Shown: piece by piece, positions 36,096-42,298 of the stretch
Position numbering within the stretch: position 1 is the stretch's first letter
Layout: every line of letters begins with the position of its first letter
NCBI GenBank assembly: GCA_002722705.1
Contig: PBMP01000002.1
Location: 1 to 42,298 of the forward strand
Reading direction: 5' to 3'
Source: Pseudobdellovibrionaceae bacterium
Lineage (GTDB): Bacteria > Bdellovibrionota > UBA1018 > UBA6935
DNA length: 42,298 nt
Program-made: the position numbers and the translations under genes
Notes under the pieces: model-generated
Told to the model about the DNA's origin: nothing
What the model saw: the letters and a program-made list of their open reading frames with translations, nothing else
Databases searched by the model: none

Positions 36096-36110
36096 TGGCA
36101 TAAGCATTGC
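36096..36110 (+). promoter_or_regulatory. Sigma-54 (RpoN)-type promoter
   Basis: TGGCATAAGCATTGC matches the -24/-12 consensus TGGCAC-N5-TTGC, with the invariant GG and GC exactly ten bases apart. It lies 60 bases before the ATG of the small basic secreted protein, predicting a transcript start near 36122 and a ~49-base leader. Promoters of this type need an enhancer-binding activator; I could not identify its site. The remainder of the 35912-36170 stretch shows no ORF or other element. Confidence 0.75.
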
Positions 36111-36170
36111 GATAAGGGGCACGTCAGTTATTGAAGATGATTCAGTTCATCTTCTTATTAAGGAGCGGTC

Positions 36171-36491
36171 ATGAAGTGGAAGTGGTTTATTAGCGGTATT
36201 GGATGTGGCCTCATCACCTCAACTCTTTGTTTTGGGTCTGTCCCAAAAAATGTCACCAACGATGGTGCTCTCTATGAAGAACTCGTACCGAGTCGAGCAA
36301 AAAAAATCAGACGACAAGACATCAGAAACCTGGTTCAAAAAGATTATGATCGCCTTGCAAATCAAGAAGATCGATATCGAAACGAAGACAGAAGAAGAAC
36401 AGCTGCCATAGAAAGACGGCTGAGAGCACCCATGCGCAGAATTCAAAAAAGATCTTATAAACTCAAAGCTAGAAAAGTAAATCGTCGTTAA
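36171..36491 (+). CDS. Very basic small secreted protein
   Basis: This encodes 106 residues. The N-terminal MKWKWFISGIGCGLITSTLCFG is a signal peptide (cleavage likely before SVPK). The mature ~84 residues contain roughly three times more Lys/Arg than Asp/Glu, in clusters such as KKIRR, EDRRR, MRRIQKRS and KARKVNRR. They are predicted to be largely helical. The ribosome binding site AAGGAGCGG precedes the ATG. It is controlled by the sigma-54-type promoter just upstream. No family recognised; a strongly cationic exported protein could bind nucleic acid, lipopolysaccharide or peptidoglycan (inference). Confidence 0.75.
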   Translation: MKWKWFISGIGCGLITSTLCFGSVPKNVTNDGALYEELVPSRAKKIRRQDIRNLVQKDYDRLANQEDRYRNEDRRRTAAIERRLRAPMRRIQKRSYKLKARKVNRR

Positions 36492-36514
36492 AAGTTATTT
36501 TCACTGCCCAAAGA

Positions 36515-36621
36515 CATTCAACTCGATACGGGTTTATCCCTACATCATGGGCGTTGAATGATTGAAGATCAGTGAGACAAAGAATTTCTCTCTCCTCTCT
36601 CTCCCTCTTTGTCTCACTGAT
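36515..36621 (+). repeat. Two successive inverted repeats between small basic gene and next gene
   Basis: First pair: CATTCAAC (36515-36522) with GTTGAATG (36553-36560). Second pair: 15-base perfect arms ATCAGTGAGACAAAG (36568-36582) and CTTTGTCTCACTGAT (36607-36621) around a CT-rich loop. No T run directly follows the second stem, so it is either a non-canonical terminator for the basic-protein gene or a leader structure 20 bases before the next ATG. Confidence 0.75.
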
Positions 36622-36640
36622 ACTCAAAAAAAGGAAATTT

Positions 36641-37291
36641 ATGAAAACCAAGTTGATACTCCCTCTTTTTGGAATCATTTTGATAGGAGTTCTTTTTTTA
36701 AAAAATACAAAACGAGTTTTCTTGAAAAAACCTTATTTTAAGTCACACGATATCGCGCATATCCATTGGAATACGTTAGGAAAAAAAAGACTAAAAAACA
36801 CAAACCTGTTATCAGGTGAATGGGTTTTAAGTGACACCTACCACAAAGATAAAAAAACTTTACGTCAACTGGGAAAGACAACAGAGGAACTCCACCAAGA
36901 AGGTGGAGTTCTCTCTCCTGATCTCAATCACTATACTCTTAAACTGAAAATTGATGTCTTCGAACTTCCCATCAGTAGTGGTTCAAAAGGTCCTCATGTA
37001 TCAATTGCTATTCAAAAAAATGGAATGGGCTATGAGAGGACTCAGCCCGCACGCTGGTGCCCACTAAAAAACAACATTGGATTTGAATTCACACGATTTA
37101 TAGATGAAAAACAACAACAAACCTCAGACCAAACTCTGATTCGTTGTCTATCAAACAACGGAAATAACCTGATTTGTCAAGTTGCACTCATTTCTAAAGG
37201 CTTTATGCCCAAAAAAACAAAACACCTAGGGTTTTATGAGTTTCAAAAAAAATCAGAATCTAATCAAAAAGTTGCGGGTTTTTTTCAATGA
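36641..37291 (+). CDS. Membrane-anchored hypothetical protein
   Basis: This encodes 216 residues from ATG 36641, which has AAGGAAA in front. An in-frame ATG 69 bases upstream lies inside the hairpin and lacks a ribosome site, so I discarded it. An N-terminal helix (LILPLFGIILIGVLFL) acts as an anchor or signal. The rest is a soluble beta-like domain (GEWVLSDTYHKDKK; HYTLKLKIDVFELPI; CQVALISKGF) with three cysteines. No known family. The last 32 bases overlap the convergent PpiD-like gene. Confidence 0.65.
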   Translation: MKTKLILPLFGIILIGVLFLKNTKRVFLKKPYFKSHDIAHIHWNTLGKKRLKNTNLLSGEWVLSDTYHKDKKTLRQLGKTTEELHQEGGVLSPDLNHYTLKLKIDVFELPISSGSKGPHVSIAIQKNGMGYERTQPARWCPLKNNIGFEFTRFIDEKQQQTSDQTLIRCLSNNGNNLICQVALISKGFMPKKTKHLGFYEFQKKSESNQKVAGFFQ

Positions 37292-38480
37292 CCGCACTTT
37301 TCTTTAATCGATTCATCAACTGATCTCTTAAAGCTGCAACTTTTCTTCTTTTTAAATGGTCTTTTATTTTAAACTTTTCTTCTAAATTTAAATCTGAATA
37401 ATTTGGCTCAAAAGATTCCAAAACAACACCAATTAAACGATCTTCTCCAGCACCCAACGGGTAAATTTTAGGAGCGCCACCTTTTTTTAGATTTAAAACA
37501 TGATCTTTAGAAAAAACATCTTTCAGATATGCATCCACTTCCCCAACTCCTGGGAGACCTGCATTCACACGAGTAAGTTCCATCTCTTGAACTTTTACGG
37601 TTTTTAATGGAGCTAAAATTCGATCAATTTCTTTTTTTGCTGAGTTCTTCTTCATTAAAGCAGCAACCTGCTGTGCCGTACTCTCAATATATACTTTAAT
37701 TTTTTCTCTATCAGAAGAACGGATTAAATCTTTTACAATTTCATTTTTTACATCATCAAAATTTTTTCCTTTAAAACGAGTTTCCTTTTGCAATTCAAAT
37801 CGATTCATCGCTGTCTGTTTTTGATCTTTATTTTCAAGATATTTCTTCACTTCAGCTGAAGTCACGGGAATAGCTGATCTAGAATTATCTGCAGTCAGAT
37901 GGACAAACCTTACTTTTCTACGATCTTTCTTGACTGCAAATTCATTTTGAACTTCTAAGTCAGATACGGAAACTGAATTTTGAAAATAATTTTCAAACTG
38001 TTTCATTACTAAATCACTTCGAATCGCTTTTTCAAAAGAAGCTGGAGTATAGCCGTTTGCTTGAAGTACTTGTTTATATTTTTCTGTATCAAAAGGTCCT
38101 TCTGATTGAAAAACCTCTATTTGTAAAATTTGTTCCCTTACTTCTTCGTCGCTTGGAACCAATCCCATTTCAATTCCTTCTTCAACGGCTAACTTTTTAA
38201 GGGCTAATTCTTCTAATACACTTTCACGCAACCGAAAACGCTTAATCTGCTCTTCTGTTAATCCCCCAGAAAGATTTTTAAAAAACGCTGCACGCTGTTC
38301 AAAAGTTCTTTGAAATTCAGAAAGTGAAATCACCTCTCCATTGACACGCCCAGCAATTCCACCTTGCATTGAAGTGTCTGGCTGAAAAACACCTAAAAAC
38401 ACAAAAACGAAGACAATCGATCCAATGATCAATCCTGTAATCCACGTTCCATACTTCTCTTTCATCCTACTAAAAAACAT
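37260..38480 (-). CDS. PpiD-like membrane-anchored periplasmic chaperone without parvulin domain
   Basis: This encodes 406 residues. The N-terminal MFFSRMKEKYGTWITGLIIGSIVFVFVFLG gives one membrane anchor of PpiD type (shown here in part as KYGTWITGLIIGSIVFV). It is followed by the SurA_N/PpiD chaperone core: GGIAGRVNGEVISLSEFQRT, then RESVLEELALKKLAVEEG and ASFEKAIRSDLVMKQFENY. The parvulin PPIase domain, normally after ~residue 260 in PpiD, is not visible. The C-terminal half is helical without the G.....P..F motif. PpiD helps outer-membrane and periplasmic proteins fold after Sec export. Here it faces the mreC operon divergently (186-base gap). Confidence 0.75.
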   Translation of the reverse strand: MFFSRMKEKYGTWITGLIIGSIVFVFVFLGVFQPDTSMQGGIAGRVNGEVISLSEFQRTFEQRAAFFKNLSGGLTEEQIKRFRLRESVLEELALKKLAVEEGIEMGLVPSDEEVREQILQIEVFQSEGPFDTEKYKQVLQANGYTPASFEKAIRSDLVMKQFENYFQNSVSVSDLEVQNEFAVKKDRRKVRFVHLTADNSRSAIPVTSAEVKKYLENKDQKQTAMNRFELQKETRFKGKNFDDVKNEIVKDLIRSSDREKIKVYIESTAQQVAALMKKNSAKKEIDRILAPLKTVKVQEMELTRVNAGLPGVGEVDAYLKDVFSKDHVLNLKKGGAPKIYPLGAGEDRLIGVVLESFEPNYSDLNLEEKFKIKDHLKRRKVAALRDQLMNRLKKSAVIEKNPQLFD

Positions 38481-38609
38481 GCTTTCCTCACTTTGACTCA
38501 GTCGTTCGTTTTCTTTGTTATAAGACGGAGAGCTCTCAGTCTCAATGCTGTTTCTTCTTTTTTTTAAAAAAATAAACTCTTTTTTTACCTATTTTACAAG
38601 GATAAGGCA

Positions 38610-38637
38610 TTGAGATTCTTGTGAAATAAGAGATAAT
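38610..38637 (+). promoter_or_regulatory. Probable sigma-70 promoter for mreCD-mrdA-rodA
   Basis: A TTGAGA -35 box is followed after 16 bases by a GATAAT -10 box. It is 29 bases upstream of the mreC ATG, giving a short leader that begins near 38644. The ppiD-like gene on the other strand starts at 38480, so its promoter lies elsewhere in the same gap. Confidence 0.55.
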
Positions 38638-38666
38638 GGTTCCGATTTGATTTAAAGAGGCTCTAT

Positions 38667-39560
38667 ATGTTTCGATATCTATACCAGTATCGTTTTTATC
38701 TACTACTAGCATCACTTGTTTTAATTCCTGTGATTGCCATTGATACGTCTACTCGCTCCCCGAGCCAATATACCTTTTTTGATAAAGCCATTCTTGGAAT
38801 TACCTCACCTTTTCAAGCAATTATGACCGCAACTTTAAATTTCGGGGTCGAAGGATACCATGACTATATCTACTTATGGGACACGCAAAAAGAGAACTCT
38901 AAACTCTTGTTAAAAAATCAAGAATTATACAATCTTGTCATTCAGCTCAAAGAAACCCAAGCTGAAAACCTCAGACTGCGAAACCTTCTGGAATTTAAAG
39001 AATCATTTGAAATGAAGGGGGTTGTTGCTCGAGTCATCGCTCAAGACGTATCTCCTGAATTTAGAGCCATTCGAATAAACCGAGGAGAGGATGACGGATT
39101 AAAAGCAAATATGGCTGTAGTCACCGACCAAGGAGTCGTTGGACGAATTCTCAGAACAACATCTGGAACAGCTGATGTCGTTACCATTTTGGACCTTCTC
39201 TCTGTTGTGGACTCAATTGTAAAGCGATCACGAGTTCGGGGAATCGTTGAAGGGCTAACTGATAATTTATGTCAACTAAAGTTTGCCCTGAGAACTGACG
39301 ATGTCGAACCCGGAGATCTCTTAATTTCAAGTGGTCTAGGAGGAGTTTTCCCTAAAGGAGTACCTGTAGGGCGAGTTTCTGATGTAAAAAAACTTACCTA
39401 CGGAGTGAGTCAAACCGTTATTGTGGATCCAAGTGTCAACTTTGAAAAACTAGAAGAAGTCTTTGTAATTACCGAGTCTCTTTCTATTCCGCTTCACATG
39501 AGTACAAAAATTCAAAAACAAACGGCTGAGCTCCCAACGCTTGCTCGGAGTCAACCGTGA
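38667..39560 (+). CDS. mreC: Rod-shape-determining protein MreC
   Basis: This encodes 297 residues. The membrane helix (FYLLLASLVLIPVIAI) is at 11-26. A coiled coil follows at about 70-115 (heptads in ENSKLLLKNQELYNLVIQLK). The periplasmic double beta-barrel domain has ARVIAQDVSPEFRAIRINRG, VVTDQGVVGRI and DLLISSGLGGVFPKGVPVGRV. MreC links cytoplasmic MreB with the PBP2/RodA cell-wall synthase. mreB is not next to it here. Start codon overlaps nothing upstream; AGAGG precedes it. The end overlaps mreD. Confidence 0.95.
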   Translation: MFRYLYQYRFYLLLASLVLIPVIAIDTSTRSPSQYTFFDKAILGITSPFQAIMTATLNFGVEGYHDYIYLWDTQKENSKLLLKNQELYNLVIQLKETQAENLRLRNLLEFKESFEMKGVVARVIAQDVSPEFRAIRINRGEDDGLKANMAVVTDQGVVGRILRTTSGTADVVTILDLLSVVDSIVKRSRVRGIVEGLTDNLCQLKFALRTDDVEPGDLLISSGLGGVFPKGVPVGRVSDVKKLTYGVSQTVIVDPSVNFEKLEEVFVITESLSIPLHMSTKIQKQTAELPTLARSQP

Positions 39561-40123
39561 CTCGTTACTTAATTCGATTCCTGCATCTTCCGGGAATCTT
39601 TTTCCTTCTTTTACTTGGTACAACCATTCAAGGCTCGCTTTTTATGAATTCGTCTTTTGGTCACCTCAAACCAGAAATTAATCTACTTGCAGTGATCTGG
39701 TTTGCCCTTCACCGAAACTGGTTAGAAGGAGGAATCCTCACTTTATTTGTAGGGAGACTCGTAGAGATTCACAGTGGTGCACCCCAAGGGCTTTTCTTAA
39801 CATCCTATATGGCTGTTTTTTTAATGACCCGATTAATTGATCGAGTGTTACTCATTCCAAATCAAAAGGCTTTATTTACCTATATTTTTTTTCTGACATT
39901 ATTTTTTAAAATTAGCCAATTAACAGTACTTGGACTTCTGAATTCTGCAACTTACCACTGGAAAAATATGCTGACCTGGAGCATCCCTCAAGGAATTATC
40001 CAGGTCTGCCTTGCCTATTGGATCTTCCCCCTTTTAGAAAAGTTTGACTGGAAAACATATAAAGACCCTAGATCCCGACAAGCTCTCGAGGATGAGCTCC
40101 GTCTTGATGAGGAGGGATTCTAG
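39557..40123 (+). CDS. mreD: Rod-shape-determining protein MreD
   Basis: This encodes 188 residues with a GTG start overlapping the mreC stop. Five membrane segments are visible, starting FLHLPGIFFLLLLGTTIQGSLF, then INLLAVIWFALHR and GLFLTSYMAVFLMTRLI, typical of MreD. It is the small integral partner of MreC in the elongasome. The stop overlaps the GTG of mrdA by one base; AGGAGGG lies inside its 3' end to serve mrdA. Confidence 0.9.
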   Translation: MTRYLIRFLHLPGIFFLLLLGTTIQGSLFMNSSFGHLKPEINLLAVIWFALHRNWLEGGILTLFVGRLVEIHSGAPQGLFLTSYMAVFLMTRLIDRVLLIPNQKALFTYIFFLTLFFKISQLTVLGLLNSATYHWKNMLTWSIPQGIIQVCLAYWIFPLLEKFDWKTYKDPRSRQALEDELRLDEEGF

Positions 40124-42063
40124 TGGCTTTTTTAGGACAAGAAGAACAACTCAGGGAATTTCAAGATCGATTTCAATATGTTTATGGTGGTCTCACTATT
40201 GCTCTTCTCATTGTTGTTTTTCGTCTTGTTTTTTTACAAATTTTTAGCGGAGACGAACTCAGAAGAAGGTCGGAAGAACAACGACTCAAAAGAGTAACTA
40301 TTCAAGCTCCACGTGGAATGATTTTTGATCGAAATGGAACACTGCTGATCGATAATCAAGCTGCTTTTGATTTAGAAATCACTCCCCAATACCTAAAAGA
40401 ATCAAAAAGAAAAGATGAAATTTTAGAAAAGCTTTCAAAACTTGTAGATATTCCGATCGAACAAATTAAAAAGAAACTTAAAAAAGCAAGATACCAAGCA
40501 GCATTTGTTCCCGTTAAAATTAAAACTGATCTTTCTCGAGACGAAGTAGCTAAGATTGAATCGTGGAAAATTGATATGCCAGGTGTCTCTGTTGCTATGG
40601 AGATCAAAAGAACCAATGTCTATGGAGACACCGCTTCTCACTTCTTAGGTTATATTGGAAAAATTAATTCAACCGAACTTCCTAAACTCAAAAAGAAAGA
40701 TTATCGCAGAGGAAGTTCCATCGGAAAAATTGGAATTGAAAAAGAGCTTGAAAAAACCCTCCGAGGACAAGACGGAGAAGAACTCGTAGAAGTCGATGCT
40801 CTTGGAAGAAAAGTCAGAGAAGAACAAACCATGGAAAATGTTCTTGGAAAGGCAGTAGGAAAACCAGCTATTCCTGGAAAAAACCTTATCCTCTCTGTCG
40901 ATCAAGACCTCCAACTGGAAGCCAAAAAAGCTTTTGGAGATAAAGTCGGAAGTCTTGTTGCCATGAATCCAAAAACCGGTGAAATTCTTGCGATGATCTC
41001 TCGACCTTCTTTTGATTCAACGGAATTCTCAAGAGGTATTCCTTCAAAACTCTGGAAAAAATTACTTTCAAATGATGCTCATCCTCTCAGAGACAAAACA
41101 ATACAAGACCATTACATGCCCGGATCCGTTTTTAAGGCACTCACTGCAATTGCAGGTCTTGAAGAAGGAGTGATTACCAAAAATACTTACTTTAACTGTA
41201 AGGGTGTCCACCGAGTGGGAAGACTCCCTGTACATTGCTGGAAAAGAAGTGGTCATGGAAATCTTAATGTCGTTTCTGCCCTAGAACAATCATGTGACGT
41301 TTTCTTTTACAAAATGGCACAAAAACTCGAAAGCGTAAATCTTCTGCACAAATGGGCATCATACTTTGGTTTAGGAAAGAAAACAGGAATCATGCTTCCA
41401 GGGGAAGTTCCTGGACTGATTCCAACCGAAGAATGGAAGAAAAAGCGTTTTGGAAGAATATGGACTACTGGAGAAACCACCTCTGTTGCTATTGGACAAA
41501 GCTTTGTCCTCACAACAGTTCTCCAATTGGCAAATGTCTATTCTACATTAGGGAACGGAGGTTTTCTCTATAAACCTTTTTATTTAAAAAAAATCGAAAC
41601 TGCCGACGGAGAAGAACTTAAAACCTTTGATCCCGAACTCGTAAGAACAATTCCTGTAAAAAAAGAAACTCTTGAAATCATCAAAGAAGGACTCTATCAA
41701 GTCGTCAATGGAAAAAAAGGAACCGCAAAGTTTCTTAAAATTCCAGGCGCTGATTTCGCTGGAAAAACAGGGACTGCACAGGTTGTTCGTCTCTCAAAAG
41801 ATAAACTTTATGGCAGCTGTAAAAACCTTCCCTATAAGTTTAGACACCATGCTGTTTTTGCCGGCTTTGCCCCTGTAAAAGACCCGGTCATCGCAGTGGC
41901 CCTTGTAGCAGAACATGAATGCGGGGGAAGTACAGGTGCAGGTCCTATTGCAAGAGCGGTGATCAATGCTTACTTGAAGAAAAACTACCCTTCTCTTTTA
42001 AAACAACCCAAAGTCATTAAACCTTTGGCCCCCATTCCTATTTCGTCTGGAGATGAGCAATGA
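40123..42063 (+). CDS. mrdA: Penicillin-binding protein 2 (elongasome transpeptidase)
   Basis: This encodes 646 residues with a GTG start. One N-terminal membrane anchor (GGLTIALLIVVFRLVFLQIF) is followed by the PBP dimer domain (APRGMIFDRNGTLLIDNQ near 65) and the transpeptidase domain. Active-site motifs: SVFK with nucleophile Ser335, SCD at Ser390 and KTGT at Lys548, all in the right order. PBP2 cross-links peptidoglycan during rod elongation, together with RodA encoded right after it. The end overlaps rodA by ATGA. Normal length; nothing is missing. Confidence 0.97.
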   Translation: MAFLGQEEQLREFQDRFQYVYGGLTIALLIVVFRLVFLQIFSGDELRRRSEEQRLKRVTIQAPRGMIFDRNGTLLIDNQAAFDLEITPQYLKESKRKDEILEKLSKLVDIPIEQIKKKLKKARYQAAFVPVKIKTDLSRDEVAKIESWKIDMPGVSVAMEIKRTNVYGDTASHFLGYIGKINSTELPKLKKKDYRRGSSIGKIGIEKELEKTLRGQDGEELVEVDALGRKVREEQTMENVLGKAVGKPAIPGKNLILSVDQDLQLEAKKAFGDKVGSLVAMNPKTGEILAMISRPSFDSTEFSRGIPSKLWKKLLSNDAHPLRDKTIQDHYMPGSVFKALTAIAGLEEGVITKNTYFNCKGVHRVGRLPVHCWKRSGHGNLNVVSALEQSCDVFFYKMAQKLESVNLLHKWASYFGLGKKTGIMLPGEVPGLIPTEEWKKKRFGRIWTTGETTSVAIGQSFVLTTVLQLANVYSTLGNGGFLYKPFYLKKIETADGEELKTFDPELVRTIPVKKETLEIIKEGLYQVVNGKKGTAKFLKIPGADFAGKTGTAQVVRLSKDKLYGSCKNLPYKFRHHAVFAGFAPVKDPVIAVALVAEHECGGSTGAGPIARAVINAYLKKNYPSLLKQPKVIKPLAPIPISSGDEQ

Positions 42064-42298
42064 CCTATTCAACAATGGAATCTGATATTCAAGACTTTTC
42101 TTCCATTCACCATACTGGATATGAAGAAGATTTTAAGAAATTTAATTGGAATTTATTCTTGATCCAACTCATTTTATTTTCAGTAGGCATTTGGAATCTC
42201 ATTAGTGCTACCACAGTTGAAGATAAAGCATCTGGACTCTATAAAACCCAAATTATTTGGTTTGCAATAGGACTTGTAATAACAGGATTAATTTTACT
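42060..42298 (+). CDS. rodA: Rod-shape protein RodA, 5' part only
   Basis: The window ends after 79 codons. The ATG overlaps the mrdA stop. A ~28-residue polar, acidic N-terminal tail (MESDIQDFSS...) comes first. The first SEDS membrane helices follow (WNLFLIQLILFSVGIWNLISATT; KTQIIWFAIGLVITGLIL). That pattern, with SVG..NL.SAT and the WF..G second helix, is that of RodA/FtsW. RodA polymerises glycan strands in partnership with PBP2. Identification from the 5' fragment and position. Confidence 0.9.
   Translation, partial: MTYSTMESDIQDFSSIHHTGYEEDFKKFNWNLFLIQLILFSVGIWNLISATTVEDKASGLYKTQIIWFAIGLVITGLIL

Noticed and set aside
36572-36640. Upstream start for the 36641 gene
   Set aside because: That Met lies in the hairpin stem with no ribosome binding site; the next in-frame ATG has AAGGAAA.

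Overview
The window is AT-rich, densely packed bacterial DNA. It looks like a Gram-negative, flagellated member of the Bdellovibrionota (Bdellovibrio/Bacteriovorax-like), though this rests on gene content only. The supporting observations are many signal-peptide proteins and small outer-membrane barrels, an flbD-motA-motB cluster, a bacterial deoxyhypusine-synthase-like enzyme, a PhaR-type regulator, short secreted proteins with a lectin/DUF1566-like look, and a sigma-54-type promoter. No 16S rRNA or other decisive marker is present.

Region by region: (1) 1-5.6 kb holds the 3' part of a very large modular protein. It has three copies of an ~80-residue repeat and a C-terminal domain that contains all of its cysteines. 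Two secreted hypotheticals and a tRNA-Phe(GAA) follow. (2) 5.7-8.8 kb is a protein-quality block: groES-groEL with a strong terminator, then hslO (Hsp33). (3) 8.9-11.4 kb has a secreted hypothetical, an outer-membrane barrel, a PhaR-like regulator and a structured non-coding stretch that resembles 6S RNA. (4) 11.4-13.9 kb encodes a periplasmic TPR protein and a LolB/DUF4292-like lipoprotein. (5) 14.0-19.6 kb is a complete oppABCDF peptide importer operon. (6) 19.7-22.6 kb is a two-gene unit of unknown function whose second product is a long acidic/coiled-coil protein. (7) 22.7-24.9 kb has a secreted lectin-like protein, an ISL3-family insertion with a tandemly duplicated right end, and tRNA-Ala(GGC). 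(8) 24.9-27.2 kb has a secreted hypothetical, a GshB-like ATP-grasp ligase and a small secreted protein. (9) 27.2-31.0 kb, minus strand, is a compact operon flbD-motA-motB-barrel-response regulator/TPR. (10) 31.1-34.6 kb has an unknown membrane protein, the deoxyhypusine-synthase-like enzyme and HtpX. (11) 34.7-36.6 kb has an IS481-like transposase, then a sigma-54-type promoter in front of a very basic small secreted protein. (12) 36.6-42.3 kb has an unknown membrane-anchored protein, a PpiD-like chaperone lacking the parvulin domain, and the divergent rod-shape operon mreC-mreD-mrdA-rodA, with rodA cut by the window end.

Taken together the genes describe envelope biogenesis and proteostasis (GroESL, Hsp33, HtpX, PpiD-like, LolB-like, MreCD/PBP2/RodA), nutrient uptake (Opp) and motility (MotAB). 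Lineage-specific secreted proteins of unknown function are scattered between them. The items most worth a second look are the repeat-bearing giant protein, the 6S-like RNA, the sigma-54-driven basic protein, the overlapping coiled-coil gene pair, and the response regulator whose phospho-acceptor Asp is Glu.
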